Below, one piece after another: positions 17,084-24,783 of a DNA stretch of 34,765 nt. Under the pieces are notes generated by a model that saw nothing but the letters and a program-made list of their open reading frames with translations, searched no databases and was not told the DNA's origin. The stretch is from Chthoniobacterales bacterium (lineage in GTDB: Bacteria; Verrucomicrobiota; Verrucomicrobiia; Chthoniobacterales; UBA10450), in assembly GCA_013697365.1 (NCBI GenBank), contig JACCXA010000036.1:1-34765 (forward strand), in the 5' to 3' direction. The position numbers and the translations under genes are program-made. Numbering within the stretch: position 1 is the first letter of the stretch; the number at the start of each line of letters is the position of its first letter.

Positions 17084-17116
17084 TCAGTGTTCGATGCTGG
17101 ATGTTCGATATTCTGC
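17040..17116. repeat. heptanucleotide repeat palindrome overlapping the epimerase 3' end
   Basis: Eleven consecutive 7-nt units: ATTGAAC, ATCGAAC, TTGGAAC, GCCGAAG, a central TTTCCCT, then GTTCGAT, GTTCAGT, GTTCGAT, GCTGGAT, GTTCGAT, ATTCTGC. The left half reads as the reverse complement of the right, giving an imperfect palindrome with strict 7-nt phasing. GTTCGAT recurs at 17075, 17089 and 17103. Similar GAACATCGAAC-type strings are, from memory, dispersed in many Verrucomicrobiota and other environmental genomes. It encodes the last residues of the epimerase. Confidence 0.82.
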
Positions 17117-18064
17117 CGGGGCTCTTTCTTCCAGGAACCAATCGACAAAGAGCGGCAACCCCACGCTAAGCGGAGTGGCCGGTTGGTAACCGAGGAGCCT
17201 CCGCGCCTTTGAGATATCCGCGCACGTCATCGGCACATCGCCGGGTTGTTCGGGTAAAAGATTGATCTCCGCCTTGCGCCCGAGCGCGTCTTCGATCGCT
17301 TCGATCAGCGCCCGCAGCTCGATCGTCTCGCTTTCACCGAGATTGAAGATGTCGAAAAGGGGACCGTCGTATCGCAGAGCGGCCATTACGCCCTGCACAA
17401 TGTCGTCCACATGAGTGTAGTCTCGGCGGGTCGTGCCATCGCCATATTGATCGATGGGGACGCCGGTCAGGATTCGCTTCGTGAATTGGTGGATCGCAAG
17501 ATCAGGCCGCTGCCGCGCGCCGTATACTGTGAAAAAACGCAGCGCCACCACTCTCATTTTGTAGAGATGCGAGAACGTAGAACAGAGAAACTCCCCGGCG
17601 ATCTTGCTTGCGGCGTAAGGGCTGATCGTCTGCGTGAGGTGAAGATCTTCGGAGAACGGCGCCGTCTTTGCGAGGCCGTAAACCGAGGAACTGGAGGCGA
17701 AGATGAATCGCTCGATCCCGGCGAAGTGCGCTGCTTCCAGCAGGTGCAATGTTCCGCCGACATTGGTGTCGTAATAAAGCTGCGGTTGCTGGATGGACGG
17801 CCGCACCCCGGCTCGCGCCGCCATGTGTGCGATCACATCAAACCGCTCGCGCTGGAACAACGCGCGAACCGCTTCCCCATTTCGCAGGTCAATCTCATGA
17901 ACCTGCACGTCCCGCGCGACGCCTGCCAGATTGGCGCGCTTGATCTCGGGGTCGTAAAAGTCATTGAAGTCATCGAGAATTGCGACTTCGTGACCGGCAG
18001 CGAGCAGTTCCTCCACAAGATGCGAACCGATAAACCCCGCGCCGCCCGTGACCAGAGTTCGCAT
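17084..18064 (-). CDS. UDP-glucuronate/UDP-glucose 4-epimerase-type SDR
   Basis: This 326-residue extended short-chain dehydrogenase/reductase acts on nucleotide sugars for surface polysaccharide. The Rossmann motif GGAGFIG (7-13), the family-typical LDDFNDFYDPEIKRANL (30-46), the SSSSVYG substrate loop and the catalytic Y150-x3-K154 are present, as is FFTVYGARQRPD. The DDFNDFYDP and HMAARAGVR signatures point to the UDP-glucuronate 4-epimerase branch. The last residues (EYRTSSIEH) are encoded by the heptad repeat at 17040-17116 and are not family-like, so the natural end was probably lost or replaced outside the core. It starts at an ATG, 72 nt from the divergent M23 gene. Confidence 0.9.
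   Translation of the reverse strand: MRTLVTGGAGFIGSHLVEELLAAGHEVAILDDFNDFYDPEIKRANLAGVARDVQVHEIDLRNGEAVRALFQRERFDVIAHMAARAGVRPSIQQPQLYYDTNVGGTLHLLEAAHFAGIERFIFASSSSVYGLAKTAPFSEDLHLTQTISPYAASKIAGEFLCSTFSHLYKMRVVALRFFTVYGARQRPDLAIHQFTKRILTGVPIDQYGDGTTRRDYTHVDDIVQGVMAALRYDGPLFDIFNLGESETIELRALIEAIEDALGRKAEINLLPEQPGDVPMTCADISKARRLLGYQPATPLSVGLPLFVDWFLEERAPAEYRTSSIEH
17410..17460. other. no separate gene opposite the epimerase
   Basis: An open frame on the plus strand runs antisense through most of the epimerase into the M23 gene. Only its part beyond 18137 shows protein-like features, so the antisense portion is treated as non-coding. Confidence 0.6.
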
Positions 18065-18136
18065 CGCGCGAGCGTAAAGATAAACCTGAAACGGAGCAAG
18101 GGTAGAACCAGCGCAGGCACTTCCTTCGCCTTATTA

Positions 18137-18775
18137 ATGATCTTCGTGCTGGCGATAGGGGCCGGATTATATTTTCGGTTCGGTCGTGAGACATCGCGCC
18201 TTGGCAGCTTGGAACCGGCCTTCCGCCTCCCGTCGCCATTCGACTTGGCTTCTTTACCAGCTGCGCAACGCTTCGACTTCCCGATCGGAAGCCAACAAGG
18301 CGCGCTCGCCTACAATGCGCAACCCTTCACCGAAAATCGCCACCTGGGCGATGACCTCAACGGTATCGGAGGGGAAAATAGTGATCTCGGCGATCCGGTC
18401 TTTGCTGTCGCCGACGGTCGCGTCATATGGGCGGGGGAAGGGGGACCCGGCTGGGGCAACGTTGTCATCATCCTCCACGCCTACGAGGAGAATGGGGTGC
18501 GGAGATATGTGCAGTCCTACTACGCGCACCTCGAAACGGTCATGACGGAATTGCACACGGATACTCGACGCGGCGAACAAATCGGGACGATCGGAAGCGC
18601 GGGCGGACGTTACCTGGCGCACCTGCATTTCGAGATGCGGGAATTCATCACGCCATTCATCGGACCTGGCTACCGCGAAGAGACGAGCGGCTGGATCAAC
18701 CCGAGTGAGTTCATTCAGCAACACCGCGGCGCCCCGGAAGATGATGTAGGCCGAGACGCCGCCCAGCCGTTGTAG
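18137..18775 (+). CDS. membrane-anchored M23/LytM-family peptidase
   Basis: This protein of about 212 residues has an N-terminal hydrophobic anchor (MIFVLAIGAGLYF) and a C-terminal LytM domain. The zinc-ligand motifs are HLGDD (H-x3-D) and HLHFE (H-x-H), with the GNVVIILH and YYAHLE strands between, so it should be an active peptidoglycan endopeptidase facing the periplasm. The start is uncertain. ATG 18137 begins inside the hydrophobic stretch; an ATG at 18020 would add a basic cytosolic segment but overlaps the divergent epimerase start by 45 nt; a rare non-ATG start between the two would give the more usual basic N-terminus. Its stop lies in a hairpin shared with the convergent gene. Confidence 0.85.
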   Translation: MIFVLAIGAGLYFRFGRETSRLGSLEPAFRLPSPFDLASLPAAQRFDFPIGSQQGALAYNAQPFTENRHLGDDLNGIGGENSDLGDPVFAVADGRVIWAGEGGPGWGNVVIILHAYEENGVRRYVQSYYAHLETVMTELHTDTRRGEQIGTIGSAGGRYLAHLHFEMREFITPFIGPGYREETSGWINPSEFIQQHRGAPEDDVGRDAAQPL

Positions 18776-18789
18776 GGGGAGCCCCTACA
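18771..18789. terminator. shared hairpin at convergent gene ends
   Basis: Perfect 8-bp stem TGTAGGGG-GAG-CCCCTACA. The TAG of the M23 gene (18773-18775) is in the left arm and the stop of the glycosylase (TAG, complement of 18785-18787) is in the right arm. There is no T-run on either side, so it may be a weak bidirectional terminator or an mRNA 3'-end stabiliser. Confidence 0.55.
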
Positions 18790-19429
18790 GCTTCGTCAGC
18801 GAGCGCCCGGCGCCTACCACGTTCGGCAGATCAAGCGCGCGCCAAAAGTACCAGGCCGCCACCGAACGATACGGCCGCCACTTGTCACCGATCCGCTCAA
18901 ACTCCTTCGGCTTCGGCAATTTTCTTTTTCCGAAGGTTTTCGCGTAACCTTTCTGCACGCCGAGATCGGTGACCGGCCAGACATCCAGTCGCCCCAATTC
19001 GAAGAGCAGCAGCATCTCCACCGTCCAGCGCCCGATCCCGCGCACGGCCGTCAGGCGCTCGGTGATTTCCTCCTCGTTCATGCGCGCGAGCGCCGGACCG
19101 GAGGGCACTGTGCCGTCCACTGTTTTCGCGGCGAGATCTTTCAGCGCGGCTGTCTTGCCGCCGGAAAGGCCGCAGGCCCGAAGCGTTTCGTCTGGTGTAG
19201 CGAAGACCTGCCTGGGGTCGAGCCATTTGCGTTTCGGATAAAGAGCGCGCACCCGGCCCCAGATGGTGGCGGCGGCCTTCCCGCTCAGCTGCTGGTAGGC
19301 AATCGATTCCGCCAGCGAATCAAACGGCCTGACGAGCACTGCCTGCCGGGGTGCAAAGGGCTTGGCGCGCGCGATCAGTGCCGCGAAACGCGGATCGCTC
19401 GCTGCCAGATGTTTCGCGGCTGCATCCAT
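18785..19429 (-). CDS. DNA-3-methyladenine glycosylase II (AlkA-type HhH-GPD)
   Basis: This 214-residue helix-hairpin-helix DNA glycosylase should excise alkylated purines. The substrate-pocket segment SIAYQQLSGKAAATI (42-56), the HhH element AVRGIGRWTVEMLL (128-141) and the following WPVTDLGVQ with catalytic Asp155 are in the right order. It lacks the N-terminal beta domain of E. coli AlkA, so it is the short bacterial form (MAG/Mag1-like). It is single-gene, convergent with the M23 peptidase with only 9 nt between stops. The family is secure; the exact lesion range is inferred. Confidence 0.92.
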   Translation of the reverse strand: MDAAAKHLAASDPRFAALIARAKPFAPRQAVLVRPFDSLAESIAYQQLSGKAAATIWGRVRALYPKRKWLDPRQVFATPDETLRACGLSGGKTAALKDLAAKTVDGTVPSGPALARMNEEEITERLTAVRGIGRWTVEMLLLFELGRLDVWPVTDLGVQKGYAKTFGKRKLPKPKEFERIGDKWRPYRSVAAWYFWRALDLPNVVGAGRSLTKL

Positions 19430-19568
19430 TTCACGAATCTCTTAGCTGGATCGGCGCGCGCTGGAAAATCTTTTCCCTTGCGACAGAACATCCCTTCGCG
19501 AACGCCCCCTTCCCGTCCCATAAAATCCGATTGGTCGAAGTGCGCCAGATGGCATACTCTCGCCCTGC

Positions 19569-20474
19569 ATGAAAAAACATCTGCTCTTTGCCGCGCTTTT
19601 CGCAGCGCTTTCCTCCACTGGTTCGGGCGGGTCTGTCGAGACGAACTTTGTCGCGGACACGGAAACGGAAAATCCGGCGCTGGATCTCTTTAGCGTCGAT
19701 GCTTCTTACGTTTTCGAGAGCAAACTTTCCTTCGATGACGATGACAACTTTGGCGACCAGGACGCGCTGCAAACCAGCATCGAATACTCCCATCGTTTCC
19801 GTCTGAGCGGCTCGTTATACCTCCGCGCCGGTCTGGCTTATAACCGCTTCGATTTCGGTCAGAGCTCCGCGCCGGTGCCGGACCAATTGCATAGCCTCGC
19901 GGCAATTGTCGGGATTGATTACATGGTGGGCAATGATGTCGGTGCCTTCCTGCAACTGCGCCCGGGCTTTTATGCGGAAGACGATTTTGACGGCGACAGT
20001 TTCGATGTCCCGATCACGCTGGCGCGCATCTGGGTCTTGCAACCGAAGCGGCTCTATCTGCTCACGGGGGTGAACGTTGCCTTCCTGCGCGGGCAGCTCC
20101 CTGTCCTGCCAATTCTTGGTTTGATCTGGTATCCGAGCGATAACTGGAAAGTCTTCGCCGTCGTTCCAGAGCCGCGGATCGTTTACTCGCCCAACAAAAA
20201 CATTGGTCTCTGGCTGGGCGGTCAGCTCACCGGAGGTTCATTCCGCACCGATCACAGCGACACCATTTTCCCGCGCAAACTCAGCGGGGCGCAGGTTGAT
20301 TACTCAGAGTATCGGGCTGGCCTTGGGGTCGATTTCCGCTGTGGCGACGCCGTCACTCTAACGGCGGCCGGCGGCTACGCCATTCAACGCCGCTTCAACT
20401 TCGAACGGGCCGGTGATGACTACGATACCGACCCGGCCCCGTATGCTCGTCTCTCGCTCAAAGCGGAGTTTTAG
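19569..20474 (+). CDS. outer-membrane beta-barrel-like protein, paralogue A (DUF6268-like)
   Basis: This 301-residue exported protein has signal peptide MKKHLLFAALFAALSSTGSG, then alternating hydrophobic/polar strands throughout and a C-terminal aromatic end (LSLKAEF), typical of an outer-membrane barrel. Within the window it is clearly homologous to the protein at 23880-24782: both have PDxLxSxAxIVGxD (about 97-110 here), xLxPGFYxxDDxxGxxFxVP (about 122-142) and a closing DxxxYxxxxLxAxF. Function is unknown; passive channel or adhesin roles are possible. The ATG is fixed by the signal peptide. A CATACT box (19553-19558) just upstream hints at a very short leader. Confidence 0.78.
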   Translation: MKKHLLFAALFAALSSTGSGGSVETNFVADTETENPALDLFSVDASYVFESKLSFDDDDNFGDQDALQTSIEYSHRFRLSGSLYLRAGLAYNRFDFGQSSAPVPDQLHSLAAIVGIDYMVGNDVGAFLQLRPGFYAEDDFDGDSFDVPITLARIWVLQPKRLYLLTGVNVAFLRGQLPVLPILGLIWYPSDNWKVFAVVPEPRIVYSPNKNIGLWLGGQLTGGSFRTDHSDTIFPRKLSGAQVDYSEYRAGLGVDFRCGDAVTLTAAGGYAIQRRFNFERAGDDYDTDPAPYARLSLKAEF

Positions 20475-20494
20475 AGCGGTCGCGTCCCCACTGC

Positions 20495-20538
20495 ACATGC
20501 CCTTCACTTACACTTTAACAGACGGGTGTAGTGCATGT
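20495..20538. terminator. imperfect hairpin between convergent genes
   Basis: The arms are ACATGC...CACTTACAC (20495-20513) and GTGTAGTGCATGT (20526-20538), with one bulged T and a 5-nt bulge and a loop TTTAACAGACGG. It lies between the stops of the barrel protein and the ABC permease and may act as a bidirectional terminator, although no T-run follows. Its CTGCACATGC (20491-20500) is also present in the miaA-leader hairpin at 16034-16043. Confidence 0.4.
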
Positions 20539-20545
20539 CGCCGGG

Positions 20546-21733
20546 TCATTGCTCGATGCGTCTTAGCAAGAACGCGGCGCCCACGAAAGTAACGACGGTT
20601 CCTAGGCAAAGTATCGCGAGGCTCGGGCCATAAAACGCCGGACCGGCGTGGTAAAGATTCACGAATCGAAAAGCACGGCAGAAATGCGTCAGCGGAAATA
20701 TCTCGGAGACGTAGCGAATCGCAGCCGGCAATTGCTCGAGCGGCGCGAAAGCTCCTGATAAGACAAAGACCGGGAGCAGAAAGAAGACGGAGAATTGAAT
20801 TGCTTGCGTTTGCGTGCGCGAGACGGCCGAGATCACCAGGCCGAGCCCGAGAGAGCAGAGCAGAAACACCACGCAGATGACCGCCAGCACACCCGGTTGA
20901 TGGAATTGCACGCCAAAGTGCCAGCCCGCAAGGAGCACGATCATAAGGATTAAGCCAAGCGAGATGGCGAGGTACGGCAGGATCTTTCCAATCACGATTT
21001 CGCGGCGGTGCAGAGAGGTAACCATCAACTGATAGAGAGTTCCCGACTCGCGCTCACGAGCAATCGTGCACGCCATCAAGGTGACGGTGATGAGCTGAAG
21101 AATCAGCCCGATCACTCCCGGGATCACATAGTCGATGAACCGGTCCCGCGGGTTGTAGAGCATCTTCTTCTCGACAGACCAAGGCTCCATCGCAGAGACA
21201 AATTGCTTCCGAATTTCGACGGGCAACTGTTTGGCCATCTCGAAAACTTCCTCCGGCAGCGCATCAATCATTACTTCCCGCTCGTTCATCTGAAAATCGC
21301 CCAGCGATTCTTGCAGACTCCCTTGGAGTTGCTCTGCCGTGCCGGTGTCGCTGCCGTCGAGATGGAATTGCAGCGGCAGCGGTTCCCCGTTCGTTAGGCT
21401 GGCGCTCCAGCCCTCCGGGATGACGAGCCCGCCGCGCACCCCCCGGCCAAGCAGATCCCCCTCGCTACCTGCGGCGGGAGACTGCTGTTCCCAGGCAAAA
21501 GTTTCATTTGCCTGGAGGAGTTCAACAAAACGCTGCGCTTGCGGCGTTCCATCCCTGTCGATCAGCAAGGCCGGAACTCCGGTTCGTTTTCCAGATTCGA
21601 AGGCGTGGCCAAAAATCAGCGTGAAGACCGGCGGCAAAATTAGGAGCAGGAAGAGCACGCGCGGGTCGCGGTAGATGTGCAGGAATTCTTTATAGGCCAC
21701 GCTGGCGATCGCGGCGAGGAAGCTTCGATTCAT
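20546..21733 (-). CDS. ABC-2 type exporter permease (YbhR/YhhJ-like)
   Basis: This 395-residue inner-membrane permease has an N-terminal helix (VLFLLLILPPVFTLIFGHAF), a large extracytoplasmic domain (about 45-190) and five more helices from about 200. The conserved ABC-2 segment MACTIARERESGTLYQLMVTSL precedes the second helix. It should export a drug, lipid or polymer with the ATPase encoded just before it. Start ATG 21733 forms ATGA with the ATPase stop. Related systems usually have two permeases and an HlyD-type adaptor; neither is present, so this may be a homodimeric exporter or a minimal version. Confidence 0.9.
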   Translation of the reverse strand: MNRSFLAAIASVAYKEFLHIYRDPRVLFLLLILPPVFTLIFGHAFESGKRTGVPALLIDRDGTPQAQRFVELLQANETFAWEQQSPAAGSEGDLLGRGVRGGLVIPEGWSASLTNGEPLPLQFHLDGSDTGTAEQLQGSLQESLGDFQMNEREVMIDALPEEVFEMAKQLPVEIRKQFVSAMEPWSVEKKMLYNPRDRFIDYVIPGVIGLILQLITVTLMACTIARERESGTLYQLMVTSLHRREIVIGKILPYLAISLGLILMIVLLAGWHFGVQFHQPGVLAVICVVFLLCSLGLGLVISAVSRTQTQAIQFSVFFLLPVFVLSGAFAPLEQLPAAIRYVSEIFPLTHFCRAFRFVNLYHAGPAFYGPSLAILCLGTVVTFVGAAFLLRRIEQ

Positions 21734-22680
21734 GGCTGCGTTGGTTTTAGCACGGCATCGTATCCCTGCGAGTAGGCTGTAAAAACGTCTTCCATATCCG
21801 GTTCGACCCAGCGGTCCCCGACCCAGCGCAAATCCGCAAACGGCCATTGCTCCTTCCAGCGCGCGACAAGCTTTTCGGGCTCGGCCGCGTAAAGCCGCAG
21901 ACTTCCGCTCCGCAAGGAAACGCCGAGGATCTCCGGAGAATCACGCAAACGCACCAGCGCAGGCATCACCGGCTCGACGTCGATCTCCAGCAGCTTCGCG
22001 TTGAAACTCGCTTTCAAGGCCCGCGGGGACGCTTTCGCCAGCAACCGACCGCTCTCGATGAAGCCGACCTCAGTGCACCGTTCCGCCTCATCCATGTAAT
22101 GCGTCGTGACAAAGATCGTGATCCCGGCGTTGCTCAAATCGTAAAGCAGATTCCACATCTGCTGGCGGTGCACCGGATCAAGCCCCGAGGTCGGTTCGTC
22201 GAGGAAAAGCAACGGCGGTTCGTGCACGAGCGCGCAGGCGAGCGCCAGTAATTGTCGCATCCCGCCCGAGAGGCTCCCCGCCGGGGCATGACGCTTCGCT
22301 TTCAAATCGGTTAATGAGAGCAAGCGCGTGAGGCGGGCGGGCAATTCATGTCCCGGCACACGGCAGGCGCCGGCAAAGAAACGGATGTTTTCTTCAACGG
22401 TAAGATCGCGATAAAGACTGAAGCGCTGCGCCACGTAGCCAAATTTCGCACGGACAGCTTCTCGCTCTTTCCAGACGTCGGCGCCCGTGATCGTCGCGCG
22501 GCCATTCGTCGGCCGGACCAAGCCGCAAAGCATGCGCATCGTAGTTGTCTTTCCAGCGCCGTTCGCCCCGAGGAAACCGAAAATCGCCCCGCGTTCGACC
22601 GTGAAAGAGAGGTTTCGCACAGCGTGCACGTCGCCATAGCTCTTGCTCAGCTCTTCGAGGGAAATTACGGGGTTGCTCAT
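21730..22680 (-). CDS. ABC exporter ATP-binding protein
   Basis: This 316-residue ATPase has all the elements in place: Walker A GANGAGKTT (about 38-46), Q-loop in YVAQRFSLY, signature LSGGMRQ (about 140-146), Walker B LLFLDEPTSGLDP and switch histidine in FVTTHYMDEAERC. The extra 100 C-terminal residues, ending in a segment with EPDMEDVFTAYSQG, are typical of the DrrA/CcmA-like branch of ABC-2 exporters. It is first of a two-gene operon with the permease. Its ATG at 22680 directly follows a hairpin (22682-22747), and no Shine-Dalgarno is visible, so translation may be structurally regulated. Confidence 0.93.
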   Translation of the reverse strand: MSNPVISLEELSKSYGDVHAVRNLSFTVERGAIFGFLGANGAGKTTTMRMLCGLVRPTNGRATITGADVWKEREAVRAKFGYVAQRFSLYRDLTVEENIRFFAGACRVPGHELPARLTRLLSLTDLKAKRHAPAGSLSGGMRQLLALACALVHEPPLLFLDEPTSGLDPVHRQQMWNLLYDLSNAGITIFVTTHYMDEAERCTEVGFIESGRLLAKASPRALKASFNAKLLEIDVEPVMPALVRLRDSPEILGVSLRSGSLRLYAAEPEKLVARWKEQWPFADLRWVGDRWVEPDMEDVFTAYSQGYDAVLKPTQP

Positions 22681-22681
22681 T

Positions 22682-22747
22682 AAAGATGCGGAGTCGGTCG
22701 ACGCACGTTACGCAACCGCCGCGGTAAGGAAACACCGACGCATCTTT
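22682..22747 (-). promoter_or_regulatory. hairpin abutting the ABC ATPase start codon
   Basis: Inverted repeat: AAAGATGCG-GAG-TCGGT (22682-22698) against ACCGACGCATCTTT (22734-22747), 14 pairs with a 3-nt bulge and a 35-nt loop that can form a small inner stem (TTAC/GTAA). On the ATPase mRNA its 3' arm ends one base before the AUG, covering the ribosome-landing site. It may be a translational switch, a DNA-binding palindrome in the divergent promoter, or a repeat remnant. Confidence 0.5.
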
Positions 22748-22819
22748 GCCGCGCGTAGAGAGCGCGCGCTGGGTGAGATCGCGCTTGCAAAGGTGATCGA
22801 AGCCGCAAGAGTTCCCGCG

Positions 22820-23845
22820 ATGTCGCCCAGCGGGAAGCTCCTCCAAACCGTCAGGCTCGCGATTCTAGCGATGTCGATCCTCGCCGCGACATCCTCAGCG
22901 CGCGCGGACGCCGTGAGCGAACTAGCCGGTTTCTCGGTTTTTCCGAAAGTCGATCTGGCGCAGTTGAATAGAGGTGATGCCAAACCGTTGCGGAGCGGCT
23001 CCTCGGGAGGCGCCCGTTACCTCGCTGTGCAGACCGCCTATGTGGCCCCTGATCCACCGGCCGAGCTGCTCTCAAAAATGCGCAGCTGGAATCCCAGCCG
23101 GCATCCGGAGCTCAAGGTTTATCTGCACGGCGAAAGCGCGACCGATTATTCGCGGCTCCAGAATGCCCCGAGCAATTCCGCTGTTCGCTATCTTGCCAGC
23201 GCGACTGCCCAGCGTTCCTCCGATCTCCAACTCAGCGCCGCCGAAATGAAGCAACTCTCTGCTGAGGGCACCGATCAGGGCGGAATGTCCGGGGTCATCG
23301 GCAATACCTGGGCGAAAATTCTGAGCGAACGCGCGCGGGCTTTTGCTTCCGGCGGAAGCTCAGCGCAGCCGCCCTATGACAACTCAACTCCTCCCGTGCG
23401 CGTCGGCGAAGAACTGAGCGGACTCCTCCGCGGCCAGGATAAAATTCGCCGGCAATTCTCCGGTCTGCTCGAGGCGACTGGGATTGGACGGGGTGCGGGG
23501 TCGATCAAGCCGGACCTGTATTGGGAGTTGCTGAGTGCGGATGAGAAGGGTGTGCTCACCCTCGGCGCGCACTACAGCCGCGCTGGAGCGGGCGGGATGA
23601 TTCAAACTGCGAACGCGCTCTATTATGCGAGCGGGGGCTATTACGCCGGAATTACCCTCCATCAGCTCTGGCCGGTGGAAGTGGAAGGTCGGGCCTCGAC
23701 GCTCGTCTGGCGGGGCGACATGATTTCTTCTGCTTCGGTCGGGTCACTCCGCGGAATCGAGCGCATCGCGGCGGAGTCCACTATGATCAAAGATATCTCC
23801 CGGGTGGTGTCGTTCTTTCGACGTGACTCAGGCAGCACCCGCTAG
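22820..23845 (+). CDS. secreted protein of unknown function
   Basis: I do not recognise this 341-residue exported protein. It starts with a clear signal peptide ending ATSSARA-DAV (cleavage near residue 29). The mature part has a Ser/Ala/Gln-rich middle, a hydrophobic-aromatic C-terminal half (ANALYYASGGYYAGITLHQLWPVEVEG) and no cysteines or catalytic motif that I can name. The ATG at 22820 is chosen because it places the hydrophobic core correctly; ATG 22871 is too far inside. The second barrel paralogue begins 34 nt after its stop on the same strand, so the two are probably co-transcribed and may work together at the outer membrane. Confidence 0.7.
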   Translation: MSPSGKLLQTVRLAILAMSILAATSSARADAVSELAGFSVFPKVDLAQLNRGDAKPLRSGSSGGARYLAVQTAYVAPDPPAELLSKMRSWNPSRHPELKVYLHGESATDYSRLQNAPSNSAVRYLASATAQRSSDLQLSAAEMKQLSAEGTDQGGMSGVIGNTWAKILSERARAFASGGSSAQPPYDNSTPPVRVGEELSGLLRGQDKIRRQFSGLLEATGIGRGAGSIKPDLYWELLSADEKGVLTLGAHYSRAGAGGMIQTANALYYASGGYYAGITLHQLWPVEVEGRASTLVWRGDMISSASVGSLRGIERIAAESTMIKDISRVVSFFRRDSGSTR

Positions 23846-23879
23846 CTCGTTCTCCACCCAAACCTCCGCGCCTCATACT

Positions 23880-24782
23880 ATGGTAAAGTTTTTCCGCCTC
23901 CTCTATCTCGTCTCGCTTGCCACCACGCCAGCTTTCGCCGGGATGCTCGAAGCCCCCGTCGAGAATGGCGATGGCGATCCGCTTGCGATTGAATTCGATT
24001 TCCAAGGTGCCTACGTCGGTGAAGGGGATGTGGAACGCGGATCGCGCGCGATCAATAATTTCGAGGAATGGAATTTTCTCGGGCGATTGCTCATTCTGCC
24101 GCGCACAAAGATCGGGATTCTCCGGCTCGGTGCCGAATACGAAATCTACGATTTCGACATTTCTGAAGGCGCGCAGGTGCCGGATAAGTTGCAGTCGGCC
24201 GCGGTGATCGTCGGATTGGACACAAAGTTCTCCGATTCGTTTCTCATCCGATTGGAAGCCAAGCCGGGTTTCTATTTCGCGGACGATCTGGAAGGAGAGG
24301 ATTTCAACGTTCCATTCATCATTGGCGGGACTTATCTCTACAGCTCGACGTTGCAGTTTGTTTTCGGCGTCGGTGTCGATCTGGAAGGCCAGTATCCGAT
24401 CCTGCCCGGTGGTGGCGTGCGTTGGAAATTTGCCCCGCAATGGGTCTTGAACGCGACTCTCCCCACTCCGCGGCTGGAATATGAATTTAACCGCAACCTG
24501 ACGATCTATGCGGGAGCTGAGCTTCGTTCGAAAAGTTTCCGCGTGGACGATGACTTTGTCGGTGATGCCAGCGAGCCGGGCAACCTGAACAACGCCATCC
24601 TCAGCTACACGGAGGTTCGCACTGGCGCGGGTCTCGTTTGGAAATTGGGCGACGCTTGCAAGCTCTCAGTCGAAGGGGGTTATCTGCCTTACCGGCAGTT
24701 CGATTACCACCGCGCGGACATCCGCTACAAGTCCGAGGGCGGCGCGCCCTACGGCTCGATCTCGCTCCACGCGGCGTTCTAG
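23880..24782 (+). CDS. outer-membrane beta-barrel-like protein, paralogue B (DUF6268-like)
   Basis: This 300-residue protein is homologous to the one at 19569-20474. It has signal peptide MVKFFRLLYLVSLATTPAFA and the shared PDKLQSAAVIVGLD and AKPGFYFADDLEGEDFNVPF blocks, then repeated amphipathic strands and a C-terminal aromatic residue (ISLHAAF). An outer-membrane location is likely. It follows the unknown secreted protein by 34 nt and ends 1 nt from the convergent HpnA-like stop. The start at 23880 is set by the signal peptide; an upstream in-frame start lies inside the previous gene. Confidence 0.78.
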   Translation: MVKFFRLLYLVSLATTPAFAGMLEAPVENGDGDPLAIEFDFQGAYVGEGDVERGSRAINNFEEWNFLGRLLILPRTKIGILRLGAEYEIYDFDISEGAQVPDKLQSAAVIVGLDTKFSDSFLIRLEAKPGFYFADDLEGEDFNVPFIIGGTYLYSSTLQFVFGVGVDLEGQYPILPGGGVRWKFAPQWVLNATLPTPRLEYEFNRNLTIYAGAELRSKSFRVDDDFVGDASEPGNLNNAILSYTEVRTGAGLVWKLGDACKLSVEGGYLPYRQFDYHRADIRYKSEGGAPYGSISLHAAF

Positions 24783-24783
24783 A

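Noticed and set aside
16369..17148. Minus-strand open frame across the RRM upstream region
   Set aside because: Its N-terminus is translated heptad repeat and its C-terminus is an out-of-frame reading of the RRM gene; no family features.
17411..18136. Long open frame on the plus strand leading into the M23 peptidase
   Set aside because: It is antisense to the well-supported epimerase, has no protein-like hydrophobicity or motif, and ends where the true M23 anchor begins.
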